From CAYTEH01 sp964436765 (lineage in GTDB: Bacteria > Patescibacteriota > Gracilibacteria > Peribacterales > Peribacteraceae): a stretch of 18,369 nt of DNA. Each line of letters opens with the position of its first letter. The stretch's first letter is position 1. The notes below the pieces were generated by a model. The model saw nothing but the letters and a program-made list of their open reading frames with translations, did not search any database and was not told the DNA's origin. Where the stretch lies: assembly GCA_964436765.1 (NCBI GenBank), contig CAYTEH010000030.1:1-18369 (forward strand), read 5' to 3'. This document shows, in pieces, positions 4,292-11,539 of this stretch. The position numbers and the translations under genes were made by a program.

Positions 4292-5626
4292 TTATGCCGT
4301 GTACCCCGCCGCTTCCGCCTCTTCCTTCGTGGCGAAGGTCACGCGGTTCTCGTCCGCGATTTTGCCGGCCGCAGCGCTGTCCGCTGCGTAGTATTTCTTG
4401 CCTGTTTTGGAGGCAACGTAGCCGGAGGCCGATTCCTCGTCGGAATCGTCATCGTCGCCGGCCGTCACGGCTGCGGCTTCCTCGGCCTCGCGCTCGCGCT
4501 TGAGCCGCTCCATGGTTTCCTTGTCGATCGGCTTCAGGGCCTTGATGGAGAGACCGATGCGACGCTCGTCGACGTCGATGTTGATGACCTGGGCCTTCAC
4601 CTTCTCGCCGATTTTGAGCGCTTCGCCCGGATCAGTGATCTTGTGGTGTGCGAGCTCGGAGAGGTGCACGAGACCGTTGATATCCTTCTCAAGCTTGATG
4701 AACGCTCCGTAGTCGGCAAAACGCACCACGGTGCCCTCCACCTCGCGGCCAACCGGGTACCGTTCGGCGATCTCCTCCCACGGGTCTTTCGTGAGCTGCT
4801 TGATCGAGAGGCTCAGCTTCTCGCCGTCGACGCCGATGACCTTCACCTTCACTTTGTCGCCCACCTCGGCGAATTCGGCGGGGTTCTTGACGTGACCCCA
4901 GGCGATTTCGGAGATGTGCACGAGGCCCTCCAGGCCGTCGAAGGCCACGAAGAGGCCGAATTTGACGATGCCGCTGACGAGGCCTTCCTTCACGTCGCCC
5001 ACCTTGAGGCTCTCGAGCGACTTGGCGCGCTCCTCGGCCATGGCTTCGCGTTCCGAGACGACGATTTTGCCCGCATCTTCATCCATCGTGATGATTTTCA
5101 CCGTGAACGTGTGGCCGATGAACTTGCTCAGGCGCGAGATGATCTCGGAGACATCGGCATTGTTGACGCGCGGGTAGTTGCTGGGTGCAAGCTGGCTCAC
5201 CGGGAGGAAGGTGCGGATGCCGTCGATGTTCGAGAGCAGACCGCCCTTGTTTGCCTCCTGGGCCGTGAACTTCATGGTCGAATCGTTCTCCACCATCCTG
5301 TGGAAGCGGTCCCAGGCCTTCTGCTGGCTGGCCATGCGGAGCGACAGCACGATCATACCTTCATCGTTTTCCTCTTCCAGAACCAACGCGGAAACCGGCT
5401 CGCCCACGCGGAGATCCTTGAACGTGTTGAAGGAATCGCGGAGCTCGCGGCCCGAGACGATGCCGGTGGCGACGCCGCCGATATCCAGCAGGAGCTTGTT
5501 CTTGCCGCGGAAGACCACCGTGCCTTCCACAAGCTGCCCCGGCTGCACTCTGAGCACCTCGGGGGAATCCTTGAGAAGTTCGTCCATCACGGGGTTCGTT
5601 TTCCTGCGTGTTGCCGTTTTTGCCAT
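4292..5626 (-). CDS. rpsA: Ribosomal protein S1 (four S1 domains, unusual tail)
   Basis: 444 aa with four S1/OB-fold domains at about residues 28-98, 115-192, 207-277 and 292-363. The last two are the best conserved (EGLVSGIVKFGLFVAFDGLE, GTVVRFADYGAFIKLEKDI, GLVHISE/GLVHLSE). S1 binds mRNA on the 30S subunit. Four domains is shorter than the six of E. coli but usual in many other phyla. An acidic linker (about 370-400, DDDDSDEE) leads to a small C-terminal domain (402-444) resembling the Ada-type metal-binding tails of candidate-phyla proteins but lacking the Cys. ATG at 5626 (MAKTATRRK) is chosen; upstream in-frame codons lie in the leader. A promoter about 90 nt upstream and a leader hairpin suggest regulated expression. 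Confidence 0.92.
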   Translation of the reverse strand: MAKTATRRKTNPVMDELLKDSPEVLRVQPGQLVEGTVVFRGKNKLLLDIGGVATGIVSGRELRDSFNTFKDLRVGEPVSALVLEEENDEGMIVLSLRMASQQKAWDRFHRMVENDSTMKFTAQEANKGGLLSNIDGIRTFLPVSQLAPSNYPRVNNADVSEIISRLSKFIGHTFTVKIITMDEDAGKIVVSEREAMAEERAKSLESLKVGDVKEGLVSGIVKFGLFVAFDGLEGLVHISEIAWGHVKNPAEFAEVGDKVKVKVIGVDGEKLSLSIKQLTKDPWEEIAERYPVGREVEGTVVRFADYGAFIKLEKDINGLVHLSELAHHKITDPGEALKIGEKVKAQVINIDVDERRIGLSIKALKPIDKETMERLKREREAEEAAAVTAGDDDDSDEESASGYVASKTGKKYYAADSAAAGKIADENRVTFATKEEAEAAGYTA

Positions 5627-5661
5627 AAAAAAGATGGGGTGCGAGAGGGAAGAATAGAGGT

Positions 5662-5678
5662 GCAGGCTTTCTGCCTGC
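5662..5678 (-). promoter_or_regulatory. Hairpin in the rpsA 5' leader
   Basis: GCAGGC (5662-5667) and GCCTGC (5673-5678) with a 5-nt loop, lying 36-52 nt before the rpsA ATG. Genes for S1 are often autoregulated through their leaders, so this could be a control structure, though a plain repeat is equally possible. Confidence 0.4.
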
Positions 5679-5717
5679 GATGAGACCAATCCCCGCACGA
5701 GCGACTGATCGTGGCTG

Positions 5718-5745
5718 ATTCTACACGAGAAATGTGATCGTGCAA
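5718..5745 (-). promoter_or_regulatory. Candidate rpsA promoter
   Basis: On the minus strand TTGCAC (5745-5740), 16-nt spacer, TAGAAT (5723-5718). It predicts a leader of roughly 85 nt containing the hairpin at 5662-5678. Confidence 0.45.
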
Positions 5746-5771
5746 CACCTCCACCCCTGCCCCTCCCCCAT

Positions 5772-5884
5772 CCCTCTCCGCTCGGCGGATCTGGAAGGGA
5801 GAGGGGAATTACATCAAAATAATGATTATTTGTGGTTTCCCCCTCTCCCGACGCCGCAGCGTTGGGGGAGGGCCGGTGAGGGGG
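5772..5884. repeat. Paired CCCTCTCCC dyads around an AT palindrome
   Basis: Two GC-rich dyads (CCCTCTCC 5772-5779 with GGAGAGGG 5798-5805; CCCCCTCTCCC 5839-5849 with GGGGGAGGG 5864-5872 and GGTGAGGGGG to 5884) flank the perfect 15-bp palindrome AAATAATGATTATTT (5817-5831). The words match CCCTCTCCC/GGTGAGGG repeats common in many genomes. The right edge is one base from the stop of the TraC-like gene, so it probably forms that operon's 3' end. Confidence 0.7.
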
Positions 5885-5885
5885 T

Positions 5886-6599
5886 TCACAGCACCGTCTT
5901 ATCCATCTTCAGCTCCGCGATGTCCTTCGGCATCTTCTGCTCCTGGCTGGTTTTGGGGTTGTAGATGCCGTAGTAGAGCTCAATCAGCTTCTGGGTATCG
6001 AGCCGCGTGCAGTGGAGGCCGATGTTCTCGAGGCCGCTTGTGACGAGCATGACGCGGTCCTTGAGCTCGTGGCTCGATGCCGCGAACTGGCGGCCGCGTT
6101 CCAGGGCGCGGGAGGTGGTGTCGTCGATGGAAATCCAGCTGAGGAATTTTTCCACCAGCGTCTTCTGGCGGGTGGAGGCATCGAGCGGCACCACGACGTA
6201 GAATTTCTTCTGCATGATGTCGGCCACCTCCACGAGGCGATCGATGAAGTCGGCGTAGGCGAGCGTCTGGCGCTTCAGCAGGTCGTTCTGCTGCTTGTCG
6301 GCGATGTCGCGCAGCTGGAGCAGGTAGGGGTCGATATTGATGCGCGAGGAGCGGATGACGATCTGGACGGGGAAGTTGAGCGTGTTTACGAACGACTCGT
6401 ACCCCGAAATGATGCCCTGCTGCTCGGTTTCGCTCTTCAGGTTGAAGTTGAGGGCTTCGACCTCCAGGATGGCCCGGAAGCCGCCGTTTTTCAGCAGCAC
6501 GGTATCCTGGCGGATCTCGCCGATGGGCAGGTAGCGTTGCGTGGAGGTGATGGCGGTCTTCTTCCGCTGGCGCACGGTGCTTTTGATGGGGTTTTTCAT
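5886..6599 (-). CDS. TraC/VirB4 N-terminal-like protein, 237 aa
   Basis: The opening (STQRYLPIGEIRQDTVLLKNGGFRAILEVEALNFNLKSETEQQGIISGYESFVNTLNFPVQIVIRS) is the pattern of TraC-like proteins found beside PrgI genes in candidate-phyla genomes and corresponds to the N-terminal domain of VirB4/TraC conjugation ATPases. There is no Walker A motif, so it is the N-terminal part only, likely a cytoplasmic partner of a membrane export complex. Its ATG overlaps the TGA of the preceding PrgI gene by 4 nt (6596-6599), so the two are translationally coupled. In related genomes a VirB4-like ATPase gene usually follows; here rpsA follows instead. The stop is one base from a GC-rich dyad repeat. Confidence 0.8.
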   Translation of the reverse strand: MKNPIKSTVRQRKKTAITSTQRYLPIGEIRQDTVLLKNGGFRAILEVEALNFNLKSETEQQGIISGYESFVNTLNFPVQIVIRSSRINIDPYLLQLRDIADKQQNDLLKRQTLAYADFIDRLVEVADIMQKKFYVVVPLDASTRQKTLVEKFLSWISIDDTTSRALERGRQFAASSHELKDRVMLVTSGLENIGLHCTRLDTQKLIELYYGIYNPKTSQEQKMPKDIAELKMDKTVL

Positions 6600-7282
6600 T
6601 GATGACGGGGAGTGAAGATGTCCCGGAATACCGAGAGATCCGAGAGAGGGGGGCTCTTGAGTGCGCCACCGGCCTTTTTGCCGTCAACGGCGATGCGCGA
6701 GGGGTCTACCGGCAACGCGAGCGGTTTCTCGTCCGTCGTGTCGTCGGCAGGCGTCGCTGTTCCCCGTGAAGACTCCTCCGCGGCTGCAGGCTCCTTTGCC
6801 ACCGGGCTCTCCGGCACGGGCGTCTGCTCGATTGCCGCAAGCGGGCGATCGATCAGTTTGCTCAGTTCCTCGATCTTGAGCTGGCTCTTCTGCTCCGCAA
6901 TTTTTTTCTGACGTTCTTTCTCCTCTTCCTCCGGGGTTTTGATGAGCGACGAGAAGCGGATGTTGATGGAAATGCCCTGGCGCGGCGAGAACGTGCGCAC
7001 GGGCGATTTGTACGAGCGTTCCATCATCAGGAAGACAATGCGCATGAGCGTGAGGCCGTTGATCTTGATGAGCGCGAATGCGCATGCGATCACGAACGGC
7101 AACCAGCACGCGGCGGTGAGTAAGACGTTCATCTGCCCCACCGATTTCTGCACCATCGCCATGATGACATAGCTGACGCCGCCCCCGCCGGTCATCACGA
7201 GGATCTGCCGGAGGGTCAGCGGACCCACCACCTGGTCTTCGATGTAGACGTTCTGTGGGATTTTGATGGGTTCTGCGGGCAT
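6596..7282 (-). CDS. PrgI family membrane protein
   Basis: PIKIPQNVYIEDQVVGPLTLRQILVMTGGGGVSYVIM, a second hydrophobic helix (LLTAACWLPFVIACAFALIKI) and LTLMRIVFLMMERSYKSPVRTFSPR match PrgI-family proteins, two-helix inner-membrane components of type IV secretion/conjugation-like systems. The remaining C-terminal part is cytoplasmic: a charged coiled coil (EEEEKERQKKIAEQKSQLKIEELSKL) and a Pro/Ala-rich disordered tail. ATG at 7282 is chosen, giving 228 aa; an in-frame TTG at 7306 lies only 2 nt from a perfect -10 and is unlikely. It is the first gene of a two-gene operon with the TraC-like gene, which it overlaps by 4 nt. Confidence 0.85.
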   Translation of the reverse strand: MPAEPIKIPQNVYIEDQVVGPLTLRQILVMTGGGGVSYVIMAMVQKSVGQMNVLLTAACWLPFVIACAFALIKINGLTLMRIVFLMMERSYKSPVRTFSPRQGISINIRFSSLIKTPEEEEKERQKKIAEQKSQLKIEELSKLIDRPLAAIEQTPVPESPVAKEPAAAEESSRGTATPADDTTDEKPLALPVDPSRIAVDGKKAGGALKSPPLSDLSVFRDIFTPRHQ

Positions 7283-7308
7283 GGGTTTGGGTTCGGTGAA
7301 ATCCAACC

Positions 7309-7317
7309 ATTATAGCA
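7309..7317 (-). promoter_or_regulatory. Extended -10 of the PrgI/TraC-like operon
   Basis: The minus strand reads TGC then TATAAT (7314-7309). A start 7 nt downstream gives a leader of about 20 nt to the ATG at 7282. Confidence 0.6.
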
Positions 7318-7337
7318 GAAAACCGTCATGCGCGGAA

Positions 7338-7365
7338 GTAGGGGCGCTGCATGCAACGCCCCTAC
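7338..7365. repeat. GTAGGGGCG palindrome
   Basis: GTAGGGGCG (7338-7346) and CGCCCCTAC (7357-7365) flank CTGCATGCAA, itself almost palindromic, so the whole 28 bp is a dyad with one mismatched pair. It lies 21 nt beyond the clpC stop and just upstream of the PrgI promoter. A decayed copy sits at 4173-4200. Likely a dispersed REP-like repeat; it could end clpC transcripts although no T-run follows. Confidence 0.75.
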
Positions 7366-7386
7366 AGATCGCCAAATTGCGGTGGT

Positions 7387-10008
7387 TTACGCCCTGCTCA
7401 GTTCCTCCTGCGCCGTGTCGACGGGTTGCACCGACTTGTCGCCATGGAGGAATTCGAGCTGGTCTTTGCCCTTCAGAACCACTTTGATGGTGTCGCCCTC
7501 GTGGTAGACGCCCTTGAGGATGTGCTCGGCGATCTCGGCCTCCAGGCGTTCCTGGATGGTGCGCCGCACGGGGCGGGCGCCGTACTCGGGGTCGAAGCCC
7601 TCTTCGGCGAGGAGCGCCACGGCCTTCTGGTCCACGTCCAGGCTGTATCCCTGTTCCTTGAGGCGGTCGGCCAGCAGATCGATGTGCATCTTCACGATCT
7701 TGCGGATGTGCTGCTGGTTGAGCGCGTTGAAGACGATGATGTGGTCGACGCGGTTGAGGAACTCGGGGCGCAGGTGGTCTTTGAGTTCGGCGACGACCTC
7801 TTTGCACTTCTCCTCGTACGCGGCCTCCTCGGTGCGCGCCTCGTCTTCCAGCTTGAAGCCGATGCGGGCAGCCTGCTTGGTCAATTTATCGGCGCCGATG
7901 TTCGAGGTCATCACGATGATGGTGTTGGTGAAGTCCACCTGCTTGCCCTGCGCGTCGGTCAGGACGCCGTCTTCGAGAATCTGCAACAGGACGTTGAAGA
8001 ACTCGGGGTGTGCCTTCTCGATTTCATCGAACAGCACCACCGAATAGGGCTTGCGGCGCACCTGTTCGGTCAATTGTCCGCCCTCCTCGTAGCCCACGTA
8101 GCCGGCCGTGGCGCCCACGAGGCGGCTGACGTTGTGGCGTTCCATGAATTCGGACATGTCGATCTTGATGAGCGCATCCTCGCGGTTGAACACTTCTTTG
8201 GCGATGGTGCGCACGAGCTCCGTCTTGCCGACGCCCGTGGGACCCAGAAACAGGAACGAACCGATGGGACGGCGCGCATCGCCGATGCCGACGCGTGAGC
8301 GGCGGATGGCGCGGGCGACCTTTTTGAGCGCATCGTCCTGGCCGATGATGGATTTGCGCAGCACCTGCTCCATATTGGTGAGGCGCTTGGCTTCGGTCTT
8401 CATCAGTTTGGTCACGGGGATGCCCGTCATGCGGCCGATCACCTGGGCAATGTCGTCTTCGGTGATCTGGATCGGAGTCCGGCGGTCGCCGTCCTGCGCC
8501 GAGCGCATCTGGTCGAGCTTCTGGCGGAGGTCCTGCTGGTCCTGCTTCATGCGCAGCGCCAGGTGGTACTTCTGCTCGCGCACCGCCTGCTGCTGCTTCT
8601 GGAGCAGCTGCTCGAGCTTGTCCTCCATCTTCTTGATATCGGGGGCTTCGGTGGAGTGGAGCAGGCTCTTGCCCGCGGCGGCTTCATCGAGCACGTCGAT
8701 CGCCTTGTCCGGCAGATAGCGCTCGGTGATGTAGCGCTTGCTGAGATTCACTGCTGCCTCGATTGCTGCATCGGTGATGGTCAGATGATGGAAGCTCTCG
8801 AAGCTCTCCTTCACGCCCTGCAGGATCTGGATGGAATCGGGGACGGTTGGTTCGTTCACCATGATCGACTGGAACCGGCGCTCAAGAGCGCGGTCTTTTT
8901 CGATCGTCCGGTATTCGTCGAGCGTCGTCGCGCCGATGACGCGGAGCGTTCCGCGCGAGAGGGCGGGCTTCAGGATATTGGCGGCGTCCAGGGATCCCTC
9001 GGCTGCTCCGGCGCCCACGACCGTGTGGATTTCGTCGATGAACAGGATGATGGAGTTCTCGCTCTTCTGGGCCTCCTTGATGATGTCGTCGAAGCGCTGC
9101 TCGAACTCGCCGCGGTATTTGGTGCCGGCCACGAGCGAACCCATGTTGAGCACCAGGAGGCGCTTGTTGAGCAGGGAAGAGGGGACGGTCCCCGCGGCGA
9201 TGCGCTGGGCCAGGCCCTCCACGATGGCGGTCTTGCCGACCCCCGGCTCGCCGATGAGCACGGGGTTGTTCTTGGTCTTGCGGTTGAGGATGCGCACCAT
9301 GCGCTCGATCTCCTCGTCGCGTCCGATGATGGGATCGACTTTCTTCTCCTTCACCTTTGCGATGAGGTCATCGGTGAAGTAATCGAGGACCGGCGTCTTG
9401 CTCTTGCTGCCATCGCCCTTGCGGCGCTTCATGCCGCCTCCCTCGCCATCGGGGCCGCCGGCGGGCGCTCCGCCCTGCGGCTGCATGCCGACGATGACAC
9501 CCTGCAGGCCCTGGAAAAAGGCCTCCAGCGACTGCTCCATGTTGCGGTTCTGGCTCTTGAACTGGTTGATCTGTCCAAACATCTCCTCGACGCGCAGCTT
9601 CAAATCCTCCGGTTCCACCTGCATGTTCTCGAGCAGGATGGTGGCGGCGTTCTTGCCCGTGGAAACGAGCGAGTGCAGCAGGTGCTCCGTCCCCACGTTC
9701 GCGTGGCGGAACTTGTGCGCCGTGACGACGCTTTGTTCAATCACCGTGTGGAGGAACGTCGAGAGGCCGTGCTTCACGTGCTGGCCTTCGATGTGCGGAT
9801 TCGCCATCGCCTTCAGGAGAATGCGGACGTTCTCCTGCGTCACGCCGGCTCCGGTGAAGATCGAGAACCCGAGGGATTTCGGGATGCTCAGGAGTCCCAG
9901 GAGCAGGTGCTCCGTGCCGATGTACGGGCTTTTCATGTTCTTCGCTTCCTGCTCCGCGATCTGCAGGGCTAGCTTGGCATTGGGCGTAAAGCGGTCAAAC
10001 GGATGCAT
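7387..10008 (-). CDS. clpC: ATP-dependent Clp protease ATPase subunit ClpC
   Basis: 873 aa AAA+ unfoldase. A Clp_N double repeat occupies about 1-145. D1 has Walker A GEPGVGKT (253-260) and Walker B ILFIDE (321-326). A coiled-coil middle region (about 455-505) carries a UVR-like segment (QQQAVREQKYHLALRMKQDQQ). D2 has Walker A GPTGVGKT (589-596) and Walker B VVLFDE (657-662). IGF at 716-718 lies where ClpC proteins carry the loop that docks on ClpP, so it should feed a ClpP barrel; clpP is not in this window. A Gly/Pro-rich linker (about 170-205) between the N-domain and D1 is longer than usual. The start MHPFDRFTPNAKLAL is standard. A CIRCE-type operator lies in the leader, so HrcA heat-shock control is likely. 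Confidence 0.96.
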   Translation of the reverse strand: MHPFDRFTPNAKLALQIAEQEAKNMKSPYIGTEHLLLGLLSIPKSLGFSIFTGAGVTQENVRILLKAMANPHIEGQHVKHGLSTFLHTVIEQSVVTAHKFRHANVGTEHLLHSLVSTGKNAATILLENMQVEPEDLKLRVEEMFGQINQFKSQNRNMEQSLEAFFQGLQGVIVGMQPQGGAPAGGPDGEGGGMKRRKGDGSKSKTPVLDYFTDDLIAKVKEKKVDPIIGRDEEIERMVRILNRKTKNNPVLIGEPGVGKTAIVEGLAQRIAAGTVPSSLLNKRLLVLNMGSLVAGTKYRGEFEQRFDDIIKEAQKSENSIILFIDEIHTVVGAGAAEGSLDAANILKPALSRGTLRVIGATTLDEYRTIEKDRALERRFQSIMVNEPTVPDSIQILQGVKESFESFHHLTITDAAIEAAVNLSKRYITERYLPDKAIDVLDEAAAGKSLLHSTEAPDIKKMEDKLEQLLQKQQQAVREQKYHLALRMKQDQQDLRQKLDQMRSAQDGDRRTPIQITEDDIAQVIGRMTGIPVTKLMKTEAKRLTNMEQVLRKSIIGQDDALKKVARAIRRSRVGIGDARRPIGSFLFLGPTGVGKTELVRTIAKEVFNREDALIKIDMSEFMERHNVSRLVGATAGYVGYEEGGQLTEQVRRKPYSVVLFDEIEKAHPEFFNVLLQILEDGVLTDAQGKQVDFTNTIIVMTSNIGADKLTKQAARIGFKLEDEARTEEAAYEEKCKEVVAELKDHLRPEFLNRVDHIIVFNALNQQHIRKIVKMHIDLLADRLKEQGYSLDVDQKAVALLAEEGFDPEYGARPVRRTIQERLEAEIAEHILKGVYHEGDTIKVVLKGKDQLEFLHGDKSVQPVDTAQEELSRA

Positions 10009-10044
10009 GTGCTGGGAGATAAAGAAGTGAAACGATCATCTGGC

Positions 10045-10071
10045 TTATCACTCTAAGCAGCCGAGTGATAA
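10045..10071. promoter_or_regulatory. CIRCE-like operator (HrcA site) upstream of clpC
   Basis: TTATCACTC (10045-10053), 9-nt spacer, GAGTGATAA (10063-10071): a perfect 9-bp inverted repeat with the exact CIRCE geometry. The consensus is TTAGCACTC-N9-GAGTGCTAA; the one change is symmetric in both arms, so the dyad is preserved. It lies 37-63 nt before the clpC ATG, downstream of a TATAAT, where a bound repressor would block transcription. Confidence 0.85.
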
Positions 10072-10091
10072 TTGTCCAGAAGTATCAGATA

Positions 10092-10097
10092 ATTATA
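10092..10097 (-). promoter_or_regulatory. Candidate clpC -10 box
   Basis: A perfect TATAAT on the minus strand, 20 nt upstream of the CIRCE dyad. No good -35 at 16-18 nt. If used, the leader is about 77 nt and contains the whole operator. Confidence 0.45.
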
Positions 10098-10180
10098 TCG
10101 ACAATTGCGGGCAAAGTCTCTTGTTGAAAAGCCCGGAAAAAGCGCGGGATTGCAAAATGACAAGTCACGTTTACTACTCG

Positions 10181-10236
10181 GCTCGTTTCTGGTTTTTCGT
10201 TTCAAACGAGCAACAAAAAACCAGTAAACCAGCAAA
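10181..10236. repeat. Word-repeat dyad element C (CTGGTTT words)
   Basis: GCTCGTTT (10181-10188) is perfectly complementary to AAACGAGC (10204-10211), and CTGGTTTTT (10189-10197) to AAAAACCAG (10216-10224), giving alternative hairpins. The right arm continues as CCAGTAAACCAGCAAAC. It ends 7 nt from the stop of the AI-2E-type gene, the same placement as the TGACCAA elements, but with unrelated words. Confidence 0.6.
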
Positions 10237-10242
10237 CTTCTT

Positions 10243-11532
10243 TCATTCCTTGTGCCCCCTCGCCTCCTTCACGACCCCTCGGTTATGCCATGCCCGCCAG
10301 TCCTCGAGGAACAGCGCGATGATGGTGGTGAGCGGGATCGCGAGGATCACCCCCAAAATCGGGTGGATGATCCACGGGAAGCTGATACCCGTGAGCATTG
10401 CGAACATGATGGCGATGGGGGAGAGGCCCACGGCCCTGCGCATGATGAGCGGCACCAGGAGGTTATTTTCGCACCACTGGATCACGTAGTAGACCGCGGC
10501 GATCACGCAGCCCCAGAAGAACCCGTGCTGGGTCATGGCGATGAGGACGGCCGGCACCGCTGCAATGAGGGGGCCGACGACGGGGATGAACTCAGTGAAG
10601 CCGGCGAGAATGCCTAGCGTCAGCGCGTAATCGACCCGGAGGATGCGCAGCGCCAGGAAGACCATGAAGCCGATGCTTGCACACAGGATGAGCTGCCCGC
10701 GGATCCACTGGCTCAGTTTCCACTGTATTGCCTCGGATTTGTCGTGCACATAGGAGCGGTACCCCCATGGCAGGAAGCCGCGGAGCCATGCGAGGATGCG
10801 TTCCTTTTCCAGCTGCATGAAGAACGCGAGCACGAGGATCAGGATCATGCTGACGAAGAATTCCACCACGGATCCCGCAAGCTGGTAGGCGAACGCAAAG
10901 GAACCCTGGGCGGTGGTGGAGAGCGTCTGGCTTGCCTGCTTGAGCGCGTCGGTGAGCTGGCCGATTTCCAGGTTCTGGAGGCCGTTCTGGAGGAACTGGG
11001 TGAGTCGCACGTTCACGTCTTCGCTGAGGAACGGGAACGAGATGTGCGGGGTTTTCAAAAAGCTCTCGGCCTGCGCGCCGATGAAGAGCGCAATACGCTG
11101 CAATTGCTCTGCAAGAATGGGGATGAGCGAGACCAGCAGGAAGACGAACAGGAACAGGGCCACGAAGTAATGAATCAGAACGGCGACGCCGCGCGGCACA
11201 CGGAAGCGCTGCAGCGCCTGCACACCGGGATCAATGATGGTGGCCACGAATACTGCCAGGAGCAGCAGCACGATCTTGTCGCGCAGGTAGTAGAGCAGGA
11301 AGACCCCCAGGATGATGGCGAGGATCGCGAACGCGGCCTTCACGACGCTGCGGATGGAGAGGTGCACGGTGAGGACAGGGAGTTCTTCCTCCACCGGCAG
11401 CGGCTCCATGTTCTTTTCCGGCTCTGTACGCTTGGTCTGTATCTCGCGGGCGCGCTGGAGCAGTTTCTGCGCTTTTTCGCCGATGATGCGGAGAGACGTG
11501 AAGCTGACCGACGGTTCTTTTTTGGATGCCAT
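10243..11532 (-). CDS. AI-2E transporter-type (PerM/YtvI-like) membrane protein
   Basis: 429 aa. After a charged N-terminal stretch come hydrophobic helices (VVKAAFAILAIILGVFLLYYL; IVLLLLAVFVATIIDPGV; VLIHYFVALFLFVFLLVSLIPIL), a large soluble-looking section rich in Gln and Leu, then more helices with TLGILAGFTEFIPVVGPLIAAVPAVLIAM, IQWCENNLLVPLIMRRAVGLSPI and HPILGVILAIPLTTIIALFL. The IPxVGP loop and the 'NnllvP.im...v.l.P' motif are hallmarks of the AI-2E exporter (UPF0118) family, whose real substrates are mostly unknown and include ions and signalling molecules. ATG at 11532 (MASKKEPS) is only 7 nt after the pilin gene's stop, so both are in one operon. The stop is followed by dyad element C. 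Confidence 0.9.
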   Translation of the reverse strand: MASKKEPSVSFTSLRIIGEKAQKLLQRAREIQTKRTEPEKNMEPLPVEEELPVLTVHLSIRSVVKAAFAILAIILGVFLLYYLRDKIVLLLLAVFVATIIDPGVQALQRFRVPRGVAVLIHYFVALFLFVFLLVSLIPILAEQLQRIALFIGAQAESFLKTPHISFPFLSEDVNVRLTQFLQNGLQNLEIGQLTDALKQASQTLSTTAQGSFAFAYQLAGSVVEFFVSMILILVLAFFMQLEKERILAWLRGFLPWGYRSYVHDKSEAIQWKLSQWIRGQLILCASIGFMVFLALRILRVDYALTLGILAGFTEFIPVVGPLIAAVPAVLIAMTQHGFFWGCVIAAVYYVIQWCENNLLVPLIMRRAVGLSPIAIMFAMLTGISFPWIIHPILGVILAIPLTTIIALFLEDWRAWHNRGVVKEARGHKE

Positions 11533-11539
11533 AGCGGGG

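Noticed and set aside
4643..5683. 346-codon frame opposite rpsA
   Set aside because: Antisense shadow of four recognisable S1 domains; no protein-like motif of its own.
8563..9972. 469-codon frame opposite clpC
   Set aside because: It is antisense to an unmistakable ClpC; its composition (Leu, Glu, His, Asp runs) is the mirror image of the real codons.
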